Source of the DNA: Prevotella sp. UBA2444
GTDB taxonomy: Bacteria > Bacteroidota > Bacteroidia > Bacteroidales > Bacteroidaceae
Length of the DNA stretch: 47,666 nt
Assembly: GCA_002342665.1 (NCBI GenBank)
Contig: DDQK01000041.1
Span: 53,704-101,369 of the forward strand
Direction of reading: 5' to 3'
Below the pieces are notes generated by a model. It was not told the origin of the DNA, searched no databases, and worked only from the letters and a program-made list of their open reading frames with translations. Positions 34,526 through 41,400 of the stretch are shown here, one piece after another (positions within the stretch are counted from its first letter, which is position 1; every line of letters begins with the position of its first letter). The translations under genes and the position numbers were made by a program.

Positions 34526-34533
34526 TAACTTTG
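34526..34533 (+). promoter_or_regulatory. Promoter -7 box of the pectate lyase gene
   Basis: TAACTTTG followed by C, 40 bp before the ATG at 34574. No TTG at -33. Confidence 0.55.
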
Positions 34534-34573
34534 CAGCGGAATAGCATTAATAACGTACTAAAACAGATTTAAT

Positions 34574-35932
34574 ATGAAATTACGCCTTTTCGGACTGCTG
34601 TCTGCCCTGCTGCTATCGATGACAACTATGGGACAAACGAGTATCTACGACCTGCAGAAGCCCTTTGGGTTCTGCACACGTTCTTCACGGACTGCCGATA
34701 TCCCATTCGACATCACTGGCGGAGGCTGCTATGCCTATCCCGTATCTGGAGTGAGCGACGGCGATGTCATCACCCTGACATCAAACGGCGACGACATGAG
34801 AAGCGAGATAGAGAAAGCCATCAAGAAATATAAGGTAATCATCCTCGACGGCTCCCACGGTATATTCAACGTGTCGAGCACCATCTCGTCCAACGGTATC
34901 AGTGGAAAGACGATCCTCGGCATCAACGACGCCTGCCTCTGCACCACGTGGTATGCCACTCAGGAGATCATCGACGCCCTCAACGCTGCCGGCGTGCCCA
35001 GCATGAGCACCAGTGGCGGCGGTGGCACCCTGTCGAACGGCACGCAGGTGAAAGAGCAGGCTGAATTCAACACCCGACAGATCATCATCAACATTACCGG
35101 CGACGAGAATGAAGACTATCGCAAGTCGGGCATCTTCTACTTCAAGAGTTGCAATAACATGATTATACGCAACCTGAAGTTCGTTGGCCCTGGCTCCATC
35201 GACGTGGGAGGTGCCGACCTCGTATCCTTCTATGGCACGAAGAACTGTTGGGTAGACCACTGCGAGTTCTCCGACGGCATGGACGGCAACTTTGACATCA
35301 CCCAGAAGTCGGACTTCAACACCGTCAGCTGGTGTACCTTCAGTTACAGCGACCACTCCTACATGCACCAGAACACGAACCTTATCGGCAGCAGCGACAG
35401 CGAAGCCACGGGATACCTGAACACCACCTTCGCCTTCAACCACTGGGGTGAGGGCTGTAGGGCCCGCATGCCTATGGCCCGTGTGGGAAAGATCCACATG
35501 CTCAACAACTACTACACCTGCGTCAACGGCAACAACTGCATCAACCCCCGCAAGAGTTCGGAGTTTCTCGTGGAGGGTAACTATTTCGACACAGGTGTGA
35601 AGAAATGCTACAGTCAGACGGGAGCCTCCGCCGTCACATGGAGCGACAGCAACTTTATCACGGAGAAGTCGCAGAGCAAGCCATCATCGTTTGGCGGCAC
35701 CGTCACCGTGCCCTACACCTATGAAGTCGCTGAGGCAAGCGTCGTGCCAACAGAGGTTTCCACCTACGCCGGCTCCACCCTCTATCTGCAGGCCGAGGAC
35801 CCTTCTGCCATCACCGCTGCCAAAACGGGCACCCCGGGGCGCGACAACGTCTACTACAACCTGGCAGGCCAGCGTGTCTCCAAGAATGCCCGCGGCATCC
35901 TCATAGTCAACGGTAAGCTGATTATGAAATAG
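34574..35932 (+). CDS. Secreted pectate lyase, polysaccharide lyase family 1
   Basis: 452 residues with a signal peptide (about 1-20, ending TMGQT). The right-handed beta-helix core has the PL1 residues: NLKFVGPGSIDVGGADLVSFYG, WVDHCEFSDGMDGNFDITQKSD, SYSDHSYMHQ, NHWGEGCRARMPMARVGKIHMLNNYY. The D-x-x-D/D residues bind calcium, and the late Arg of RARMP... is the usual catalytic base. It cleaves polygalacturonate by beta-elimination outside the cell or in the periplasm. The last residues (YYNLAGQRVSK then GILIVNGKLIMK) form the short tail shared with two other secreted proteins here, probably a sorting or anchoring signal. It has its own promoter. Confidence 0.92.
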   Translation: MKLRLFGLLSALLLSMTTMGQTSIYDLQKPFGFCTRSSRTADIPFDITGGGCYAYPVSGVSDGDVITLTSNGDDMRSEIEKAIKKYKVIILDGSHGIFNVSSTISSNGISGKTILGINDACLCTTWYATQEIIDALNAAGVPSMSTSGGGGTLSNGTQVKEQAEFNTRQIIINITGDENEDYRKSGIFYFKSCNNMIIRNLKFVGPGSIDVGGADLVSFYGTKNCWVDHCEFSDGMDGNFDITQKSDFNTVSWCTFSYSDHSYMHQNTNLIGSSDSEATGYLNTTFAFNHWGEGCRARMPMARVGKIHMLNNYYTCVNGNNCINPRKSSEFLVEGNYFDTGVKKCYSQTGASAVTWSDSNFITEKSQSKPSSFGGTVTVPYTYEVAEASVVPTEVSTYAGSTLYLQAEDPSAITAAKTGTPGRDNVYYNLAGQRVSKNARGILIVNGKLIMK

Positions 35933-35966
35933 CGGATTAGTCCGAAAAGGCCGTTGCAATTAATGA

Positions 35967-35993
35967 CCTCCCTTCGGGCCGAGCGAGGGGAGG
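35967..35993. repeat. 10-bp palindrome downstream of the pectate lyase gene
   Basis: CCTCCCTTCG (35967-35976), loop GGCCGAG, CGAGGGGAGG (35984-35993); all ten positions pair, one as G-U. No T run follows, so a terminator role is doubtful. The ACCTCCC/GGGGAGG arms recall the palindromes of the DUF559 region. Confidence 0.55.
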
Positions 35994-36018
35994 GCTACAA
36001 CCAGTTCCCGCTACAAAG
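35993..36018 (+). other. Possible fragment of the tRNA 3' end
   Basis: Aligned to the 3' end of the tRNA at 34341-34414 plus three flanking bases, about 22 of 28 columns agree, ending in the exact nine bases TCCCGCTAC. It lies 1.6 kb away in the same orientation with the pectate lyase gene between. It could be a decayed integration-site duplicate or chance. Confidence 0.3.
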
Positions 36019-36078
36019 AAAAAGACCCTGGCATTCTTGATATGCAGTCACAATTCAAAACCAGTTATGCCCGTAATA

Positions 36079-36138
36079 TCACCACAGTTCGAAAGCGATG
36101 GCCCGCTTCGTATCTTTGGGATTGATTTCCTGTTTCAT
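36079..36138 (-). pseudogene. Remnant of a CatA-like O-acetyltransferase gene (5' end only)
   Basis: Nineteen codons on the minus strand, MKQEINPKDTKRAIAFELW, then a stop. The start strongly recalls the N-terminus of CatA-like O-acetyltransferases of Bacteroidetes (…R-A-x-A-F-E-L-W…). The sequence after the stop does not continue the family in any frame I could read, so the gene is truncated. It keeps an intact promoter (36169-36199). Identification rests on memory of the family and a short match. Confidence 0.45.
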
Positions 36139-36168
36139 ACTTTTTGGCAATATGTTGTTTCGACGGTG

Positions 36169-36199
36169 CAAAGATACACATAGTTGCTGACTCGGCCAA
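36169..36199 (-). promoter_or_regulatory. Intact promoter in front of the gene remnant
   Basis: On the minus strand TTG (36197-36199), 20 bp, TATCTTTG (36169-36176) then C: one of the best promoter matches in the window, yet it leads only into the 19-codon remnant and then into a decayed zone. Confidence 0.65.
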
Positions 36200-36276
36200 A
36201 CATCTGGGATATTCTGCATGGATTTGTGTCAAACTTATTATGATTGTAACAAAGATTTAAATTGTTTCAGTAGAGG

Positions 36277-36355
36277 GGCCTCTGCTCCATTGCCGGAGCG
36301 TCGGGTGGCGAGTAAATCGCAATTTACTCGCTCACCGAAGCCCTCGGCGGAGGCC
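36277..36355. repeat. Nested palindrome in the decayed zone
   Basis: Outer stem GGCCTC/GAGGCC (36277-36282 with 36350-36355) and inner perfect 10-bp stem GCGAGTAAAT, loop CGCA, ATTTACTCGC (36308-36331). The arms between (CATTGCCGGAGCGTCGGGT and CACCGAAGCCCTCGGCGGAG) pair only in part. It resembles a dispersed palindromic repeat more than a terminator. Together with the items at 35967-36199 this accounts for most of the 470-bp gap; nothing else is visible in it. Confidence 0.55.
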
Positions 36356-36400
36356 GCGAGTCCTGTTGATTCGACAATCCGTTCATATCTCTTGCTGTAT

Positions 36401-36523
36401 TTATTGCAGCCAGTCGTCGTAGTCGGGTGCCTCGGGCGGGGTGGGACTTCCCGCCAGTATGCAGGTGCGCTGCTTCAGTTCTACGACCTTGCATGTCGGC
36501 TTCTCGTATTGTTTCTTTTTCAT
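36401..36523 (-). CDS. 40-aa Cys-containing peptide at the end of the sulfatase operon
   Basis: Minus-strand frame of 40 codons: MKKKQYEKPTCKVVELKQR, then TCILAGSPTPPEAPDYDDWLQ. The first half is basic, the second acidic and Pro-rich, split around LAGSP. It begins 18 bp after the stop of the 1218-aa surface protein, and a GGAGGA stretch precedes the ATG, unusually strong for this genome. Small peptides of the pattern KPT-x-KVVEL-x-x-x-x-x-LAGS are, from my memory, frequent in Prevotella and Bacteroides next to surface or secreted proteins, without a known function. Two Cys, each preceded by Thr, and the presence of a radical-SAM/SPASM gene in the same operon make a modified (RiPP-like) or processed peptide conceivable. 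No homology search was possible. Confidence 0.7.
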   Translation of the reverse strand: MKKKQYEKPTCKVVELKQRTCILAGSPTPPEAPDYDDWLQ

Positions 36524-36541
36524 TGCAGTGTCCTCCATTCG

Positions 36542-39500
36542 TTATTTGATTACAATCTTCTTACCATTGTTGATATACACTCCCTTCTGCGAGGGCTTTC
36601 CGCTGAGTCGGCGACCGTTCATGTCGTACCAGCCGTCGGCGTCGAAGTCGAATTCGCCCGTCCGCGTGTCGAGCGTGCCGATGGCGGTCGTCTCGCCATT
36701 CGAGCCCACCAGCCTGACGGTGATGCTCTGCGGCAGTTCGTCAGCGTCGGCAGCCCCACGGGTCAGTGCGCGGGCATTGCTCGGCGTGTCGCTCCACAAC
36801 AGGTAGCAACTCATCGGGCGAATCTTCGCGCCCGAGGCCACTCGCACGAAGTCGCCCACCTCGATGTCGCCTTTTGCCGCTCCGGCGAATCCGTAAGCCT
36901 TGCCGATTTCAGCGTCGCCCGCAGTCCACTCCTTCTTGGCATACACGCCCTTAAACGTCCAGTGTCCGCTCGTGGTCGAGCCTGCTGCGATGGTGGCGGG
37001 GATGGCGTATGTGCCGCTGAAGTCAGCATTGCCCGTGGGCATGAACAGGTATGGCTTGTTGGCCTCCAGCGTGGTTTCGCCCGGTTCTGTCATGGTGGCT
37101 ATGTATTTGCCGTTGGCGTCCTTCGTGATGTCGGTGAAGGCGTAGAACTTCTCGCCCTCCTTCTTCGTATAGGCGAAGGGCAGGCACACTGTCGAGGGCT
37201 TTCCGGCGGTGAGCGAGCGCGTGTAGGTCACCTCGCACGTCTTGCCAGCATAAGCCGACAGGGCCGCCGCAACATCATCAACGTCGGTCAGGGTGATGGC
37301 ATTCTTGGTCAGCTTGGCATACAGGCTGAACGAGCCGTCGGAACCGAAGGGGATGAAGGTGGGGGCAACGGTGCGCTGCTCATCGGTGAACCAGCCGCCG
37401 AAGGTCTGGCCGTCGGATGCTTCGGGGGCGGAGAGGACGATGGCGGCGTGGCAGCCCAGGTTGTCGGCGTTGTGGGCATCGAGCAACATGCCGTCGGTGA
37501 GGGTGAAGGGCTTGCTGCTGCCCCTGATGATGAGGGGCGCATCGGTGGTTGAGCCGATGGTGTTGGCTAAGCGCCTGCCATCAACATTGGTAAATGTCGG
37601 ATCGGTCACGTCAGTGCCGTTGCTCCACCTGACGATGTAGGGCTTTGTTCTGTCCATACCTGTTGACGTATTGACGGTTACCGTCTTGAAAGCTACCTGA
37701 AGCACACCGTTCTCGCTGTCGTAGGCGGTGCTCTCGGTGTCGAGCTGTTTGATGGTGGCGCCACTGAGCGGGGAACCGGCGTAGGCCGTGAAGTCGAACG
37801 GCAGGGCGATGGTGTTCCACGTGCCGTCCTTGTGCAGGGTGTAGCCCTTCAGCGTCACGTTGAGCGAGGAAACCGTGGGGTGCGCGACGTTGTGGGCGGT
37901 GCTGCTGTTGCCGTTGTAGGTTGCGGCGTATGCTGCGAGGAGAGCCGAATTGTCGCGCTCGGTGTAGAGCATGAGGGCCTTAGTGTTGAGCGTGGCGCCG
38001 TCGATGTCGCCTGTGCCCGAACCGATGTTGAAGGCGTAGTTGCCCACCATCGAACTGTGGTATTTGTTGCCGCTGACGGTGCCTTTATTGGTGCCTGTCA
38101 CGGCACCGGCATTGTTGACGTCGGGCACAACGACACCCGTGGCTGTGCATCCCGACACGGTGCAATCGCTGGAGTTATGTCCGACGATACCGCCAAAGCT
38201 CGCGCAGTCCGTCGTAACGTCACAGGTGATGACGGCGGCACTGGTGCAGCCCGTGACGGTACCGTTAAAATTCATACCTACGATGCCCCCGACATTGGCA
38301 GCGCCTCTACTGGCAATGTGAATGGCAACGTTGTGGGCAACGTGGCAGTTGGAAACGCTGCCTGTGTAATTGTCACCTACAATGCCGCCGGTCATGCTAT
38401 AGCCTGTGATGCGGGCATTGGCTATCTTAACGTTCTGGACAGTGCCCCTGATGCAGTCGAAAAGTCCCGAAGAAGTAGAGTAACTATTATTGCGGATACC
38501 GCTGATGGTGTGGTCCTGGCCGTCGAAGGTTCCGTTGAAGTAGGAATACGATGTCACATTATCGTATCCGATGCCGTCGAAGTTGTGCTCCAGGCTCGTA
38601 TAGTCGTCCCAGGCACTGGTGGGCTGGAAGTCGATGTCGGCGGTCATCTTGAAGGTCATCCCTGCGCAGTTGTGGGCCGTAGTCTCGTCACCGCCCGTGC
38701 TGTAGGTCCCACTGCCGTTCACATACACGGCCAGGTCTCTGAGGTTCGCCACGCTGTTGATTTCGTAGGCGCCGAGCGTCGTACTGTAAGCGATGCTGCC
38801 GATGGGTTCGCGGACGAAGTCGGTGGAGACGATGCCCGTGAAGGTCTTGCTGATGGTGCCGGCGAGGTCGTTCTTGAACAAATCCCAGGGAGCCGTGCCG
38901 CTGTAGCCGGTGACGCTGAGCGTGGCGCCTGCATTGGCGGTGATGGTGCCCTTGAAGGTGAGCACGTTGCCGCCATCACTCGCGAACAATGTGGCTTCGC
39001 CCCACAAGGTGCTGAGAGTTGGCCCTCCCAGTACGATTTCCGAGAAGGGCACGCTGATGTAGAAGTCATTGCCCTTGTTGTACGGGCCGGGGCTGACGGT
39101 GATGTAATCGTTGAGCGCGGCTGGTGCGGTTTCATCCACGGCAGTGATGTGGGCGTTGATGTTATTGACATGCCAGTTGTCATTGCTGCTGCCCGAGGCG
39201 TCGGAGCGGAGGACAAGGGTATTGAAATTGGTGTTGAGGAGGATCTTGCCGTCCGTGGCGCGGGCGGTAGGGTGGAACTTCTGCATGGAGAGCGGGAAGT
39301 CCGTGCCGTGGCCCCAGGGATTGGTATGACCTTCATTGCTGCCGACGCTCAGGACGGGAAAGGTAAACTTCTTATATGCTTCAGTGTATGCGCCGCCTTT
39401 CTTTATCTCAAAGCCCGCCATATAGCGCGAGAGTTGGATGGTGCCAGGGTCGCCATCTTTTGCGCCGCTGTCGTAGGTGCTGGTGTTGTCGGTGAGCACC

Positions 39501-40198
39501 TGAACATACTGGTAGCCGTCATCCGTTTCTTTTGCAAGAAAATCGAGCGTCATGCGCAGTTGTGCTTGATTATCCACGAGGTAGGCCTGTGTGCTGGCAT
39601 CGTAGAATGCGTTGCTGGGCAAATCCAGGTAACGATGGCCGTCGAAAACAGCGTCCACCGGATTCGAGCCGTAGCCGCCATCTTTGATGGTGAGGATGCC
39701 GGTTGCATCGTAATAGAAGATGCCGTCCCGCTCGTTGCCGAGGTCATAGCTACCCGACATGGCTTCTGTCTTGACTCTCGTTACCTCCAATTTTCTGGTG
39801 CTGGAGGCCAGCAGGAAGCCGTTCTCATCCAGCACCTCGAAGCGGTATTGGCGGTATCCGCTTGAGCCTGAGCTTGCCGCATACTTGAACATGCCGGTGG
39901 CTGTCCGCTCCGTCACGCTGACGGTCTTGCTCGTTTCACCGACGGCGAAGGTGAGCGTGCCGTTGGCTGCGTTGAAGTTTTGCCCCTCGAGGGCCGAGAG
40001 GCTCACGGTGCGGTAATAGACCGTCTCGGCGGTGGTGTTCTCGCTGCGGGTGATGGTGAAGGTGGTGATGCCTGCGCTGGTACTGCTCGTCACGCTGAAC
40101 GTACTGGCTGCCCAAGCCGAGCTCTGCCCCGCGGTCAGTGCTGCTATCGTCAGCACCAGGGCGAGGGCTTTTGTTCGGATGATGTTTAGTCGTCTCAT
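36542..40198 (-). CDS. Large secreted surface protein with Calx-beta-like and GLUG repeats
   Basis: 1218 residues. A signal peptide (about 1-30, ending AWAA) is followed by a Calx-beta-like domain (about 31-130; VYYRTVSLSALEGQNFNA then GTLTFAVGETSKTVSV). Middle domains of beta type follow, and then GLUG-like repeats (about 630-760: GGIVGDNYTGSVSNCHV, VGGIVGMNFNGTVTGC, FGGIVGHNSSDCTVSGC). Further Ig-like stretches lead to a C-terminal tail WYDMNGRRLSG..KGVYINNGKKIVIK, the same sort of tail as on the pectate lyase and the cyclophilin-like lipoprotein. It probably sits on the cell surface, binding or adhering to glycans or host material. It begins 8 bp after the maturase gene. GC is higher than in neighbours, at least by eye. 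Confidence 0.8.
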   Translation of the reverse strand: MRRLNIIRTKALALVLTIAALTAGQSSAWAASTFSVTSSTSAGITTFTITRSENTTAETVYYRTVSLSALEGQNFNAANGTLTFAVGETSKTVSVTERTATGMFKYAASSGSSGYRQYRFEVLDENGFLLASSTRKLEVTRVKTEAMSGSYDLGNERDGIFYYDATGILTIKDGGYGSNPVDAVFDGHRYLDLPSNAFYDASTQAYLVDNQAQLRMTLDFLAKETDDGYQYVQVLTDNTSTYDSGAKDGDPGTIQLSRYMAGFEIKKGGAYTEAYKKFTFPVLSVGSNEGHTNPWGHGTDFPLSMQKFHPTARATDGKILLNTNFNTLVLRSDASGSSNDNWHVNNINAHITAVDETAPAALNDYITVSPGPYNKGNDFYISVPFSEIVLGGPTLSTLWGEATLFASDGGNVLTFKGTITANAGATLSVTGYSGTAPWDLFKNDLAGTISKTFTGIVSTDFVREPIGSIAYSTTLGAYEINSVANLRDLAVYVNGSGTYSTGGDETTAHNCAGMTFKMTADIDFQPTSAWDDYTSLEHNFDGIGYDNVTSYSYFNGTFDGQDHTISGIRNNSYSTSSGLFDCIRGTVQNVKIANARITGYSMTGGIVGDNYTGSVSNCHVAHNVAIHIASRGAANVGGIVGMNFNGTVTGCTSAAVITCDVTTDCASFGGIVGHNSSDCTVSGCTATGVVVPDVNNAGAVTGTNKGTVSGNKYHSSMVGNYAFNIGSGTGDIDGATLNTKALMLYTERDNSALLAAYAATYNGNSSTAHNVAHPTVSSLNVTLKGYTLHKDGTWNTIALPFDFTAYAGSPLSGATIKQLDTESTAYDSENGVLQVAFKTVTVNTSTGMDRTKPYIVRWSNGTDVTDPTFTNVDGRRLANTIGSTTDAPLIIRGSSKPFTLTDGMLLDAHNADNLGCHAAIVLSAPEASDGQTFGGWFTDEQRTVAPTFIPFGSDGSFSLYAKLTKNAITLTDVDDVAAALSAYAGKTCEVTYTRSLTAGKPSTVCLPFAYTKKEGEKFYAFTDITKDANGKYIATMTEPGETTLEANKPYLFMPTGNADFSGTYAIPATIAAGSTTSGHWTFKGVYAKKEWTAGDAEIGKAYGFAGAAKGDIEVGDFVRVASGAKIRPMSCYLLWSDTPSNARALTRGAADADELPQSITVRLVGSNGETTAIGTLDTRTGEFDFDADGWYDMNGRRLSGKPSQKGVYINNGKKIVIK

Positions 40199-40206
40199 TG
40201 CTTTTT

Positions 40207-41400
40207 TTATTTGATATTTTTATGTATGTGCTGTCGGAAATAGCGAAAGAATAGTCGGTAGCCGTCGCAGAGGTAGTTGCGACGCTCGATGCCGTTGAGA
40301 GTCATGCGTTCCATGAGCCGGTCTTTGGGACAGCCGCCGAAGCAGAGGTCGGCCACGTCGCAGTGGAGACAGCGCGAGGGGAGACTGTCGAGTTTGTATT
40401 CACCGAAGGCGCGGTTGGTCTGCATCATGTCGTAGAGCGAAGCGTTGAGGATGTTGCCGATGCGGTATTCAGGGAAGACGTAGCGGTCGCAGCGGTAGAG
40501 GTCGCCATTCTTCTCGACAACGGCGCAATGGCCGCAGACAGCCTCGTGAACGCATAGTCCTGCCGGGCGACGGGTTAGGTTGCCGATGGCGGCTTCTATC
40601 GTCTGCACAAACTTACGGCCTACGTCTTTTTGCAGCCAGAGGTCGGTGATGGCGCAGAGGAATCGGCCGTAAGCCTCGGCAGGGACGGAGTAAGGGGCGA
40701 GCCGCCCAGCCCGGTGACTGTAGATGCCTGGAGGCTGGGCAACGTTTCCCGCTTTGGCATCCGGCTGACACTCCACCACGGGCAAGAACTGCATGAAATC
40801 GCTGTAACGGCGTAGAAAATCGTAAACCTCGGCAGGGTGGCTGGCGTTGGCGGCATTGACGGTGGTGAGCGTGTTGAATGCTACACCGTGTTTTCGCAGC
40901 AGTTCGAGACCGTGCATGGTACGGGCGAAAGTGCCCTCTCCCCGCGCATCTTTCCTATATATATTATGTAGATGCCCCGGTCCGTCGATGCTGATGCCGA
41001 TGCGGAAGTGGTGGTCGTGGAAGAAGCGGCACCAGTCGTCGGTGAGCAGCGTGCCGTTGGTCTGTAGGGTGTTGAGGATGCGACGGCCTGCGCCATATTT
41101 CTGTTGTAACTGCATGGCCCGCTCAAAGAACGCGATGCCGCAGAGCGTCGGCTCGCCACCGTGCCAGGCGAACTCTATCTCCGCATAGCGTCCGTGGATG
41201 TCGATGACCTGATGGATATAGCTCTCCAGCACTTCGTCTGTCATCACTCCAACTCGATTCCCCGCCCCTGTAGGGGAGGGGTTAGGGGTGGGGTTAGTAC
41301 CCCTCCCCAGATAGTAGCAATACTCACACCGCAGGTTGCAAGCAGCGCCAACGGGCTTCACCTCGATGGCATAGTGGCGCAGGTCGTCGGTCTCAATCAT
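40207..41400 (-). CDS. Radical-SAM/SPASM anaerobic sulfatase maturase
   Basis: 397 residues. The radical-SAM cluster motif CNLRCEYCYY is at about 21-30, followed by HGGEPTL, TNGTLL and IGISIDGP. The C-terminal SPASM part has the Cys of CVHEAVCGHC, GDLYRCDRY, CLHCDVADLCFGGCPKDR. These features and the overlap of 4 bases with the sulfatase gene mark it as an anSME, which oxidises the active-site Ser or Cys of sulfatases to formylglycine under anaerobic conditions. Between the first cluster motif and MTDEVLESYI lies a Gly/Asn/Pro-rich stretch (RGTNPTPNPSPTGAGNRVG) encoded by a palindromic repeat; most family members have a shorter loop there. Work on the small peptide of the same operon is an untested alternative. 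Confidence 0.9.
   Translation of the reverse strand: MIETDDLRHYAIEVKPVGAACNLRCEYCYYLGRGTNPTPNPSPTGAGNRVGVMTDEVLESYIHQVIDIHGRYAEIEFAWHGGEPTLCGIAFFERAMQLQQKYGAGRRILNTLQTNGTLLTDDWCRFFHDHHFRIGISIDGPGHLHNIYRKDARGEGTFARTMHGLELLRKHGVAFNTLTTVNAANASHPAEVYDFLRRYSDFMQFLPVVECQPDAKAGNVAQPPGIYSHRAGRLAPYSVPAEAYGRFLCAITDLWLQKDVGRKFVQTIEAAIGNLTRRPAGLCVHEAVCGHCAVVEKNGDLYRCDRYVFPEYRIGNILNASLYDMMQTNRAFGEYKLDSLPSRCLHCDVADLCFGGCPKDRLMERMTLNGIERRNYLCDGYRLFFRYFRQHIHKNIK
41259..41308. repeat. Palindromic G-rich repeat, copy 4 (inside the maturase gene)
   Basis: CCCCT-GT-AGGGG (41265-41276) followed by GGGGTTAGGGG, the same order as in the copies at 7884-8128. GGGGAGGGG (41273-41281) also pairs with CCCCTCCCC (41300-41308). 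It is translated in frame on the minus strand as the RGTNPTPNPSPTGAGN stretch. Confidence 0.8.

Noticed and set aside
36218..37552. 444-codon plus-strand frame running from the decayed zone
   Set aside because: It runs through palindromes and antisense to the 40-aa peptide and surface protein; composition is not protein-like.
37832..39865. 677-codon open frame on the plus strand
   Set aside because: It is antisense to the 1218-aa surface protein, Val/Gly/Ala-rich with no recognisable domain and no promoter box.
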